Shown here: positions 7,497 to 14,444 of the stretch, in pieces
Layout: every line of letters starts with the position of its first letter
How positions within the stretch are numbered: position 1 is the first letter of the stretch
Assembly (NCBI GenBank): GCA_902494605.1
Contig: CABUUG010000023.1
Span: 1-17,891, forward strand
Direction: 5' to 3'
Source: an uncultured Collinsella sp.
Lineage (GTDB): Bacteria > Actinomycetota > Coriobacteriia > Coriobacteriales > Coriobacteriaceae
Length of the DNA stretch: 17,891 bases
Notes under the pieces: model-generated
Database searches by the model: none
Seen by the model: only the letters and a program-made list of their open reading frames with translations
Told to the model about the DNA's origin: nothing
Program-made: the position numbers and the translations under genes

Positions 7497-10367
7497 ATGA
7501 GTCGCCGCAACACCGAGCTGCTCTTGCTCATCGCCTCGGCGTTCCCCGTCATCCTGCTGTATGCGATGTACGTCCTCACCGCGGGCGCTGCCATCTCCTT
7601 TGAGACGCTCGCCGTACCGATCGGCCTCTTTGCCGCCTTTGCCGCCGCCCACATTGCCGTGCGCATCTTGGCGCCCGGTGCCGCCCCCGCCATCCTGCCC
7701 ATCGTATTTATACTTTCGGGCATCGGCATCACGTTCGTGACGCGTCTCGCCCCCGCTCTCGCCATCTCACAGCTCATCATCCTGTTTGTCTCGGTGGCGC
7801 TCATGGTGGGAACGCTTGCACTAGTCAAAAACCTCGACGTGGTCATGCGCTACAAGTACACCTTTGGCATCATCGGCATCATTCTGCTGATGCTGCCTAT
7901 CTTTATCGGCACCACGATCTCGGGCTCCAAGCTGTGGATTCGCATCGCGGGCTTTACCATCCAGCCCGGCGAGTTCGCCAAGGTCTTTATCGTCCTGTTC
8001 CTGGCCGGCTACCTAGCCGAGAACCGCGAGCTGCTCTCCATCTCCAACCGCAAGATTCTGGGCTTTAAGATCCCTCGCCTGCGACTGCTGCTGCCGCTGT
8101 TTGCCGTGTGGGGCGTGTGCCTGCTCGTCGTCGTCTTCGAACGCGACCTGGGTTCGGCCGTGCTGTTCTACACCATCTTCTTGCTGATGCTCTACGTTGC
8201 CACGGGGCGCTTTTCGTATGTCGTTATCGGCCTTGCGCTCTTAGCTGTTGGAGCCGTGGGCGCCTACAAGTTCCTGTCTCACGTTCAGGTGCGTTTCCAG
8301 GTTTGGCTCGATCCGTTTAAGGACGCCCAGGGCCAGGGCTACCAGATCGTCCAGTCGCTCTTCTCGCTTGCCGATGGCGGTCTGGTCGGTGTTGGCATCG
8401 GCAACGGCATGGCCAACAACATCCCCGTCGTCGAGTCCGACTTTATCTTCTCGGCTATCGGCGAGGAGATGGGCCTTTTGGGCAGCGGCGCCGTGCTCAT
8501 CCTGTTTATGCTCTTTGCCGTGCGTGGCCTCACCACAGCTGCCCGCGCTAAATCCGACCTCGCCGCCTTTAGTGCCACAGGCCTTACGGCCGCCATCAGC
8601 TTCCAGGCCTTCTTGATCGTTGGCGGCGTAACCCGCCTGATCCCGCTGACCGGCGTCACCCTGCCCTTTATGAGCCAGGGCGGCTCCTCTCTGCTGGCGA
8701 GCTTTATCATCGTCGCGCTCCTGCTGCGCGCCGGTGACGAGGCGACCGGACGCGAGGCCGAGCTTACCGGCACCGGCACCATGGCCGCCATCACCGATGA
8801 TCAGGTCGCATCTGCCGCCGCCCCGACGGGCACGCGCTTTGCCACCTCGTCTTCCTACGGCAGCGGCAGCCATTCCATCGGCTCGCGCATGCGCCGTCGC
8901 CTGCTCGACACGCCTGAATCCGGTGTGCTCGGCCGCGTGGCGCTCGCCAACCGTCTAACCCGTGCGGTGCTCGCCTTTACGGCGCTGTTCGCCATCCTTA
9001 TCGGCAACCTCACCTATGTCCAGGTCATCAAAGCCAAGGACTATCAGGACATGCCGACCAACAACCACACCATCGCCCGCTCCAAGTACATCCAGCGCGG
9101 TTCCATTATCACGTCCGACGGCGTGACGCTGGCCGAGTCGCTGCAGCAGGAGGACGGCACTTACGTACGCTCCTACCCCAACGGTAACCTGGCAGCGCAC
9201 GTGGTTGGCTACGTGAGCCAGCAGTATGGCACCACCGCCATCGAGAGCGTCATGAACGATACGCTCACCGGCTCTAAGGATTACTCCAGCTGGAACAACG
9301 CCATCGCGTCGCTCGCGGGCCAGACCCAGCCGGGCAACACCGCCAAGCTCACCATCGACTCGCGTATCCAGACAGCGGCCGAGCAGGCACTCAAGGGCTT
9401 TAAGGGCGCTGTAGTGGTTATGGATCCGCGTACCGGCGCGGTGCTCGCATGTGCCAGCTCGCCCACCTACGACAACACCAACATCGATGCCCTGCTGCAG
9501 ACGGGCGGCGGCGAGGACGGCTCCATGTACAATCGCGCCATGGACGCGCTGTACACGCCGGGCTCAACGTTTAAGGTCGTTACGCTTTCCGCGGCACTCG
9601 AGACCGGTACCGCCAGCCTTACCAGCACCTACCAGGCGCCCGGCTCCATGGACATCGGCAACGCACCGGTCACCAACTATGCCAACGAGAGCTACGGCAC
9701 CATCAGCCTGCAGCAGGCCTTTGCCGTGTCCTCCAACGTCGTCTTCGGCCAGGTGGCAAACGAAGTTGGCGCAAACACGCTCGTGCAGTTTGCCAACGCC
9801 TTTGGCTACGGCCAAAAGCTCGGCCAGGACCTGACCTCCGCGGCCTCCATCATGGCCGACCCGTCGCTCATGACCGAGTGGGAGACCGCCTGGGCCGGCG
9901 CCGGCCAGCCTGTCGGCATGGACCACACGCCCGGCCCGCAGACCACCGTCATGCAAAACGCCGTGATTGCCGCCGCCATCGCTAACAGCGGCGTGGTCAT
10001 GGACCCGTACTTTGTAGCCCAGGTACTCGCCCCGGACGGAACCGTGGTCAAGACCACGCAGTCCCGCTCGCTGGGTCAGGCCGTCAGCTCCGTCACGGCC
10101 GACCAGGTCAAGCAGGCCATGCTTGCCGTCGTCCAGTCCGGCACCGGCACCGATGTCCAAATCCCCGGCGTCAAGGTTGCCGGCAAGACCGGCTCGGCCG
10201 AGATTGGCGGCACCAACGTCAACTCGATGTTCGTTGGCTTTGCACCTTACGATTCACCCACGGTCGCCATCTCGGTGGCCTTGGAGGATTACGACAAGCA
10301 TGACGTCAAGGCCGCCAAGATCGCCGGTATCGTCCTGACCGCGGCGCTTGCCGCACAGGGAGCGTGA
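7497..10367 (+). CDS. SEDS glycosyltransferase (FtsW/RodA) fused to class B penicillin-binding protein
   Basis: One uninterrupted 956-residue frame encodes both halves of the peptidoglycan polymerase. Residues 1-412 are a polytopic SEDS protein with the QPGEFAK motif, the catalytic-type aspartate D217 in FERDLGSA, VESDFIFSAIGEEMG and GVTLPFMSQGGSS. A Ala/Ser/Thr-rich linker of about 75 residues follows. A single membrane helix at about 490-510 then leads into a class B PBP with a short N-terminal module and transpeptidase motifs STFK (S690 nucleophile), SSN (745-747) and KTGSAE (K897). In most actinobacteria rodA and pbpA are separate adjacent genes in this position. AAAGGGAG (7481-7488) lies 8 bp before the ATG at 7497; the GTG at 7488 overlaps it and is rejected. 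The gene starts 16 bp after pstP. The topology fits: the SEDS part ends in the cytoplasm and the PBP ectodomain lies outside. Confidence 0.93.
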   Translation: MSRRNTELLLLIASAFPVILLYAMYVLTAGAAISFETLAVPIGLFAAFAAAHIAVRILAPGAAPAILPIVFILSGIGITFVTRLAPALAISQLIILFVSVALMVGTLALVKNLDVVMRYKYTFGIIGIILLMLPIFIGTTISGSKLWIRIAGFTIQPGEFAKVFIVLFLAGYLAENRELLSISNRKILGFKIPRLRLLLPLFAVWGVCLLVVVFERDLGSAVLFYTIFLLMLYVATGRFSYVVIGLALLAVGAVGAYKFLSHVQVRFQVWLDPFKDAQGQGYQIVQSLFSLADGGLVGVGIGNGMANNIPVVESDFIFSAIGEEMGLLGSGAVLILFMLFAVRGLTTAARAKSDLAAFSATGLTAAISFQAFLIVGGVTRLIPLTGVTLPFMSQGGSSLLASFIIVALLLRAGDEATGREAELTGTGTMAAITDDQVASAAAPTGTRFATSSSYGSGSHSIGSRMRRRLLDTPESGVLGRVALANRLTRAVLAFTALFAILIGNLTYVQVIKAKDYQDMPTNNHTIARSKYIQRGSIITSDGVTLAESLQQEDGTYVRSYPNGNLAAHVVGYVSQQYGTTAIESVMNDTLTGSKDYSSWNNAIASLAGQTQPGNTAKLTIDSRIQTAAEQALKGFKGAVVVMDPRTGAVLACASSPTYDNTNIDALLQTGGGEDGSMYNRAMDALYTPGSTFKVVTLSAALETGTASLTSTYQAPGSMDIGNAPVTNYANESYGTISLQQAFAVSSNVVFGQVANEVGANTLVQFANAFGYGQKLGQDLTSAASIMADPSLMTEWETAWAGAGQPVGMDHTPGPQTTVMQNAVIAAAIANSGVVMDPYFVAQVLAPDGTVVKTTQSRSLGQAVSSVTADQVKQAMLAVVQSGTGTDVQIPGVKVAGKTGSAEIGGTNVNSMFVGFAPYDSPTVAISVALEDYDKHDVKAAKIAGIVLTAALAAQGA

Positions 10368-10497
10368 TGCCCATGATCGAATCGGACACCCGAGGCGCGC
10401 CGCGGCCTAAGGGTTAGCGGCAACGCGCCACACGGCCCCAGCGGCCACATCATAGGTACTACACATCGTTGAGCGAATAGTTATGTTAGGAGCAGGA

Positions 10498-12459
10498 ATG
10501 GAACAGAGGGTCCTCGGGGGAAGATACCTCCTCAAGGATAAGGTAGGAACAGGCGGCATGGCGACCGTCTACCGTGCACAGGACCAGGTTCTCGACCGCA
10601 CGGTAGCCGTCAAGATCATGCTGCCGCAGTATGCCGGCGACGCAACCTTCGCCGCACGCTTTAAGCAGGAGGCCCAGGCAGCAGCCGGTCTCTCCTCCCC
10701 CTATATCGTGGGCGTCTACGATTGGGGCAAGGACGGCGACACCTATTACATCGTCATGGAGTACCTGCGCGGAACCGACCTTAAGAGCGGCATCAAGAGC
10801 CACGGCGCCCTCGACCCCAAGAAGGTCGCCCAGATCGGCTCGCAGATCAGCTCTGCGCTTTCGGTCGCCCACAAGCACGAGATCATCCACCGCGACATTA
10901 AGCCGCAGAACATCATGGTGCTGCCCGACGGCAACATCAAGGTGATGGACTTTGGCATCGCGCGCGCCAAGAACAGCCACCTCACGCAAGACAACAACGT
11001 GCTGGGAACCGCCCACTACGTCAGCCCCGAGCAGACCCGCGGTCAGGACCTCGGCCCCACCTCGGATATCTACTCGCTGGGTGTCGTGATGTACGAGTGC
11101 GCCACTGGCCGCGTTCCCTTTGACGGTGACGACGCTATCTCGGTCGCACTCAAGCAGGTCAACGAGCTGCCTATTCCGCCGAGCCAGATCAACTCCGGTG
11201 TCGACGCCGACCTTGAGCGCATCATCCTCAAGTGCATGGAGAAGGACCCGGCAAACCGCTTCCAGACCGCCGACGAGCTGCGTCAGGTGCTCAACAGCTA
11301 CCTGTCGGGCCGTGCCGTCAACGTCTCGGAGCCCACGCGCATCATCGGTGCCCCCGGTGAGCTGGGCGCCACCAAGACTCGCGAGCTTTCCGATCAGACG
11401 CGCGCCATGGTGCGTTCCGTCTCGGGCGTGAGCGGCCAAAATACCGCCCGTAGCTCGGTTTCGGGCTCCACCGGCTCCTACGAGGTCGAAAAGCCCAAAT
11501 CCAACAAGAACAAGATCATCGCCGCCGTGGTGGCAGCCGTTGCCGTCATCGGCATCGTGGTGGCCTTTGCCACAGGACTCTTTGGCGGCGAGCAAGTCAC
11601 CGTGCCCGATGTGCTGGGCAAGGACCAGCAGACTGCCGTCGAGCTGATCAAGGAAGCCGGCCTCGAGGTCGGCACCATCGACCAAAGCTACAACGACGAT
11701 GTCGACGAGGGCAAGGTCGCCGAGCAGACGCCCAACGGCAACACCAAGAAGACCAAGGGCACCAAGGTGAACCTGGTAATCTCCAAGGGCCCCAAGCCCT
11801 CCGAAAAGGTTGAGGTTCCCAAACTTGTCGGCCTGACCAAGGACCAAGCAGAAGCCGCACTGGCAAGCGTTGGCCTGAAGGGCAACGCCTCCGAGGAGGC
11901 CAACGAGGCTGATGAGGGCCAGGTCTTTGAGCAGGGCACCGAAGCCGGTAAGGAAGTCGCGAAGGGCACGACCATCTCGTACAAGGTCTCGAGCGGCCCG
12001 GATACCACGTCCGTCCCCGATCTGACCGACATGACCGAGGCGCAGGCGCGCAACGCCCTCGATATGGCAGGCTTTGGCGTCGACGTGAGCTACCAGGAGA
12101 ACGACTCTGTTACCGAGGGCACCGTGATCAGCTGGAACCCCAGCGGTAAGCAGAAGCCCGGCGCCACGATTACCGTCGTCATTGCCAAGAAGTCCGGCAA
12201 GGCCACCGTCCCGGGCAACCTGTACGGCAAGAGCATTTCCGCCGCCGTTACCGCGCTCAACAACGCCGGTTTCTATAACATTGGCTTCTGTGACCAGAAC
12301 GGCAATCCCGTAAGCGGTAACGAGGATGCCACCGTTACGGGCGTCTCCCCCACCGGCAAGCAGTCCACCGACAGCACGATCACGCTAACAGTCGCACTTT
12401 CTGGCTCGGGTTCGGGCTCTGGCTCGGGCACGGGTGACGATTCCGGTACGACCAACTAG
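10498..12459 (+). CDS. pknB: PASTA-domain Ser/Thr protein kinase PknB
   Basis: A 653-residue receptor kinase. The kinase domain (about 1-270) has GTGGMATVY (17-25), K39 in VAVK, HRDIKPQN with D133, and DFG beginning at D151. A Ser/Thr-rich juxtamembrane region with likely autophosphorylation sites follows, then a membrane helix (about 340-362). Four extracellular PASTA repeats begin near V369, V440, V506 and V571; the fourth is longer and diverged. It ends in a Gly/Ser tail of about 19 residues. PASTA modules bind muropeptide or lipid II and tune cell-wall growth and division. The ATG at 10498 is preferred because AGGAG (10488-10492) is 5 bp upstream, whereas the ATG at 10483 lies before that site. 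A 130-bp gap separates it from the fusion gene and holds no convincing promoter. A strong terminator follows. Confidence 0.96.
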   Translation: MEQRVLGGRYLLKDKVGTGGMATVYRAQDQVLDRTVAVKIMLPQYAGDATFAARFKQEAQAAAGLSSPYIVGVYDWGKDGDTYYIVMEYLRGTDLKSGIKSHGALDPKKVAQIGSQISSALSVAHKHEIIHRDIKPQNIMVLPDGNIKVMDFGIARAKNSHLTQDNNVLGTAHYVSPEQTRGQDLGPTSDIYSLGVVMYECATGRVPFDGDDAISVALKQVNELPIPPSQINSGVDADLERIILKCMEKDPANRFQTADELRQVLNSYLSGRAVNVSEPTRIIGAPGELGATKTRELSDQTRAMVRSVSGVSGQNTARSSVSGSTGSYEVEKPKSNKNKIIAAVVAAVAVIGIVVAFATGLFGGEQVTVPDVLGKDQQTAVELIKEAGLEVGTIDQSYNDDVDEGKVAEQTPNGNTKKTKGTKVNLVISKGPKPSEKVEVPKLVGLTKDQAEAALASVGLKGNASEEANEADEGQVFEQGTEAGKEVAKGTTISYKVSSGPDTTSVPDLTDMTEAQARNALDMAGFGVDVSYQENDSVTEGTVISWNPSGKQKPGATITVVIAKKSGKATVPGNLYGKSISAAVTALNNAGFYNIGFCDQNGNPVSGNEDATVTGVSPTGKQSTDSTITLTVALSGSGSGSGSGTGDDSGTTN

Positions 12460-12511
12460 TCGCCACCCCACCGCTCACCACGGCTCTCGCCGCAAACATA
12501 TTCGCTCACAG

Positions 12512-12551
12512 GCGCCCGCTTGCTTCCCCAGCAAGCGGGCGCTTCGTTTTT
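12512..12551 (+). terminator. Rho-independent terminator after pknB
   Basis: A perfect 12-bp stem (GCGCCCGCTTGC at 12512-12523 with GCAAGCGGGCGC at 12531-12542), a 7-nt loop TTCCCCA, then TTCGTTTTT. It lies 52 bp after the pknB stop and ends the envelope cluster. Confidence 0.93.
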
Positions 12552-12571
12552 GACATGGCATTGAACCAGAA

Positions 12572-12600
12572 GAGCCCGGCACCGTAGCGGTACCGGGCTC
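12572..12600 (-). terminator. Hairpin terminator downstream of leftward tRNA fragment A
   Basis: GAGCCCGG (12572-12579) pairs with CCGGGCTC (12593-12600), extended inward past one C/A mismatch by ACC/GGT around a GTAGC loop. Read leftwards it follows a tRNA CCA end by about 10 nt and is trailed by TTCTGGTTC. A hairpin of similar design follows fragment B (12708-12731), which supports reading both as tRNA terminators. Confidence 0.65.
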
Positions 12601-12608
12601 GATATTCC

Positions 12609-12633
12609 TCTGGTGCCCCCGGGCGGATTCGAA
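12609..12633 (-). repeat. tRNA 3'-end fragment A (T-loop to CCA), 25-bp direct repeat
   Basis: These 25 bp are identical to 12740-12764. Read leftwards they are TTCGAAT-CCGCC-CGGGGGC-A-CCA, that is T-loop, T-stem 3' side, acceptor 3' side and CCA of a tRNA with a GCCCCCG acceptor. The sequence further to the right does not continue the tRNA, so no gene survives. It may be an older attachment-site scar of the same tRNA-Arg. Confidence 0.7.
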
Positions 12634-12652
12634 AACTCCCCCCGCGAGGAAA

Positions 12653-12697
12653 TTGGTGACGCGGGTGTCGACGGCTCGAATCCGCCGGCAGCTCCCA
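12653..12697 (+). other. Rightward tRNA-like 3' half (decayed)
   Basis: Forty-five bases fit tRNA positions 32-76: a 7-nt loop TTGGTGA, CGCGG, a 5-nt variable loop, the T-arm GACGG-CTCGAAT-CCGCC, GGCAGCT and CCCA. Within it, 12661-12686 is an inverted copy of 12753-12778 with one mismatch. A CCGCG that could close the anticodon stem lies at a 13-nt distance, which is too long for a normal loop, and no matching 5' acceptor strand is seen. It is therefore a fragment, not a functional tRNA. Confidence 0.45.
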
Positions 12698-12707
12698 CAA
12701 ACCAGAA

Positions 12708-12731
12708 ACGGCGCCGCTCTCGCGACGCCGT
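12708..12731 (-). terminator. Hairpin terminator downstream of tRNA-Arg fragment B
   Basis: ACGGCGCCGC (12708-12717) pairs over 10 positions (one G/T wobble) with GCGACGCCGT (12722-12731) around TCTC. Read leftwards it follows the CCA of fragment B and is trailed by TTCTGGTTTG. The flanking CCAGAA (12702-12707) and TTCTGG (12739-12744) can extend the structure into the tRNA end. Confidence 0.6.
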
Positions 12732-12741
12732 CATAATCTTC

Positions 12742-12786
12742 TGGTGCCCCCGGGCGGATTCGAACCGTCGACACCCGCTTTAGGAG
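12742..12786 (-). other. tRNA-Arg(CCU) 3' half: probable attL of an integrated element
   Basis: Read leftwards from 12786, the bases fit tRNA positions 32-76 exactly: anticodon loop CTCCTAA with anticodon CCU, stem AGCGG, variable loop GTGTC, T-arm GACGG-TTCGAAT-CCGCC (one A/C mismatch), CGGGGGC, discriminator A and CCA. The expected 5' half (CCGCU stem, D-arm, GCCCCCG) is absent; instead A/T-rich DNA begins and a tyrosine integrase follows 190 bp on. Integrases of this family commonly cross over in tRNA anticodon or T-arms, leaving a 3' fragment at one junction and a restored tRNA at the other. Confidence 0.75.
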
Positions 12787-12978
12787 ATATGATTTAATGC
12801 TACCCCCTACCATTCATCAAGCATCATTGAACATCATATAACCGCAGATAAACATAGCAGTTTGTGTCTTTTACCTCCGGTAGCTGAGCCTACGCTTTTA
12901 CAAACATATTACTAACAGCTTTAGCTAAACTGCACTCAATGAATTGTTGAAAACTATTCAAAGAAACGGAGCGCAAAG
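12787..12978. other. A/T-rich element end upstream of the integrase
   Basis: No gene is seen here. The stretch is the expected place for integrase arm-type sites. CATCA occurs three times close together (12815, 12822, 12832). TTTACA at 12897-12902 could be a -35 box for the integrase, but no good -10 box follows at the right distance. CGGAG at 12967-12971 is the integrase ribosome binding site. Confidence 0.4.
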
Positions 12979-14226
12979 ATGTCAGAACAGCCACTAATTA
13001 GCGGAAGAGGCACGTGTTGGAAAGACAAGAGATCACCTAACACCTATCGCTATTATTTTTCCCTTGGAGTCAAGGACCCTAAGACGGGGCGCTACAAACG
13101 ATCCCCAACTTATACAGTTCGTTGCAAGACTAAAACAGAAGCTAAGGCTGCAATGCAGGCCAAGCTGGCTGAAATCAACTCCTCTGGCACGATCACTAAA
13201 ACTAAAAAGCCCACTTTGCTTGCGTCCTACTGCTGGGCCTTTCATGAAAATAGGGACACCGAGCTTGCGCCAACGAGCTATGAAAGAGAAGCGTACGATT
13301 GCAGGCATATCGAAGACCTATTCGGTGCGTTTCAGACAATTGAGGGGCTAACTCCCGATCTAATCGAAGAAACATATGCCGAAGCTCGTCGTACGGGAAA
13401 ATACAAACCATCAGAGCTTGTACGAATCAATGCGAAACTGCGTCAGATTTTGTCGAATGCAGTCGCAAAGAGAATAATTGACCGAAACCCCTGCGCTACC
13501 GTTCATGTTCGCAGACCACGCAACAAAAGAGAATCACTGACAATCGACCAAGTAGCTACCCTATGCACACATCTTCAACACATTGAGCTCACCGCCGAAG
13601 CTGTCGGTACACTAGTACTAGTGTATACGGGTATGCGGAAAGGCGAGATGCTGGGCCTCGAATGGCGCGATTGGGACCCTGCCAATAAAACCTTGAAAAT
13701 TGACAGGCAGTACACCAACGACCATGAACTGAGGGCACCCAAGTCACAAGAAAGCCAACGCAAAATTCCCGTTGGAGAAACCTTGGCCGAACGTCTTCAA
13801 TCATGGTCAGCCATACAAAAAGAGCTCCTGGCCTCTCTGGGGCTGTCCCAGACTGGCAGCACTCCCATCATTAGCGATATTGCTGTCGAGCAAGGGATCC
13901 CTACTGTCTGTCACATGAAAAACTACATCTTCAACCATTGGTTTCGCGATTTCGCAGTTAGCTGCAATCTTGGAATCTATGAGCCGAACAATTCGACTGG
14001 CGGAAAACTATATAAGGGCATCTGCCCGCATCAGCTCAGGCATTGTGTAAGCACTTTTATGCTGGCGAACGGATCGGACGTTAGAAGCGTGCAAGGTATT
14101 CTTGGCCACGCGGACCCCAATATCACGCTCAAAACGTATACAAGCCTCGTTCAACAATCAGAAATAAAAGCAGTTAAAGGCTACGAAGCCTTCATCAACG
14201 CCTATATACAGAGAAGCGAGAAATAG
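12979..14226 (+). CDS. int: Tyrosine recombinase / phage-type integrase
   Basis: A 415-residue site-specific recombinase. The N-terminus (SGRGTCWKDKRSPNTYRYYFSLGVKDPKTGRYKRS) is an arm-binding AP2-like beta domain. A SAM-like core-binding domain (about 70-165) follows, then the catalytic domain with R220 in TGMRKGEMLGLEW, the HQLRH box (H351, R354, H355), H377 in LGHADPNIT and the nucleophile Y387 in KTYTSLV. All key residues are present, so it should be active. CGGAG lies 7 bp before the ATG. It faces away from the tRNA-Arg fragment 190 bp to its left. Codon use is more A/T-rich than that of the core genes, consistent with horizontal transfer. It probably integrates and excises the surrounding element at tRNA-Arg(CCU). 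Confidence 0.95.
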   Translation: MSEQPLISGRGTCWKDKRSPNTYRYYFSLGVKDPKTGRYKRSPTYTVRCKTKTEAKAAMQAKLAEINSSGTITKTKKPTLLASYCWAFHENRDTELAPTSYEREAYDCRHIEDLFGAFQTIEGLTPDLIEETYAEARRTGKYKPSELVRINAKLRQILSNAVAKRIIDRNPCATVHVRRPRNKRESLTIDQVATLCTHLQHIELTAEAVGTLVLVYTGMRKGEMLGLEWRDWDPANKTLKIDRQYTNDHELRAPKSQESQRKIPVGETLAERLQSWSAIQKELLASLGLSQTGSTPIISDIAVEQGIPTVCHMKNYIFNHWFRDFAVSCNLGIYEPNNSTGGKLYKGICPHQLRHCVSTFMLANGSDVRSVQGILGHADPNITLKTYTSLVQQSEIKAVKGYEAFINAYIQRSEK

Positions 14227-14244
14227 CATGTTTTTCATTCATCG

Positions 14245-14278
14245 TTTATTTCATAATATTACGGTACTATAATACCGT
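14245..14278 (+). promoter_or_regulatory. Promoter with -10 box inside a palindrome
   Basis: A perfect TATAAT (14268-14273) lies inside the inverted repeat ACGGTA-CTATAA-TACCGT (14261-14278). TTTATT at 14245-14250 could be a weak -35 at 17 bp. A repressor bound to the palindrome would occlude the -10 box, suggesting autoregulation of the small element genes downstream. Confidence 0.5.
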
Positions 14279-14303
14279 TTCCGCAGGTAGATGCTTTATT
14301 TGA

Positions 14304-14332
14304 TTGACATCTAATGAGTTTTAATACATGCT
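14304..14332 (+). promoter_or_regulatory. Possible second promoter
   Basis: A perfect -35 box TTGACA (14304-14309) is followed after 17 bp by CATGCT, a poor -10 (3 of 6). It is upstream of the hairpin leader of the excisionase-like gene. A weak -10 often means an activator is needed, but this is inference. Confidence 0.3.
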
Positions 14333-14370
14333 AAAGCTGTCAGATGGCTACGCATGTAGTCATAGAAACC

Positions 14371-14422
14371 GGCCCCCCAAGTGCTTATGAACCTGGTACG
14401 TCTTACAAGCACAGGGAGGGCC
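14371..14422 (+). promoter_or_regulatory. Long hairpin in the leader of the HTH gene
   Basis: GGCCC..CC (14371-14378) pairs with GG.GGGCC (14415-14422) with one C/A mismatch. Then, after a small internal loop, GTGCTT (14381-14386) pairs with AAGCAC (14407-14412), closing a 20-nt loop. There is no U-tract, so it is not a simple terminator. It ends 8 bp before the AAGGA ribosome binding site (14431-14435) of the next gene. Confidence 0.45.
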
Positions 14423-14444
14423 CTCATTGAAAGGATAGCTCATC

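Noticed and set aside
10367..10417. A 16-residue frame (MPMIESDTRGAPRPKG) overlapping the stop of the fusion gene, with AGGGAG upstream
   Set aside because: It is too short, has no recognisable signal and could arise by chance in G/C-rich DNA. It is noted only because of the ribosome-like site and the TGATG overlap.
10486..11847. A 453-residue leftward frame opposite pknB
   Set aside because: It is the antisense shadow of a high-G+C coding gene. The rightward frame carries all kinase motifs, while the leftward one has low-complexity Val/Asp/Gly/His composition.
12608..12700. A complete tRNA (Ser, Thr or selenocysteine) between the two terminators
   Set aside because: No folding gave both matching acceptor strands and a 7-nt anticodon loop on either strand. 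Only 3' portions fit.
12456..12734. A leftward 92-residue frame containing GGFEPSTP
   Set aside because: This phrase is a typical false translation of tRNA T-arm and acceptor DNA; the frame covers the tRNA fragments and both terminators.
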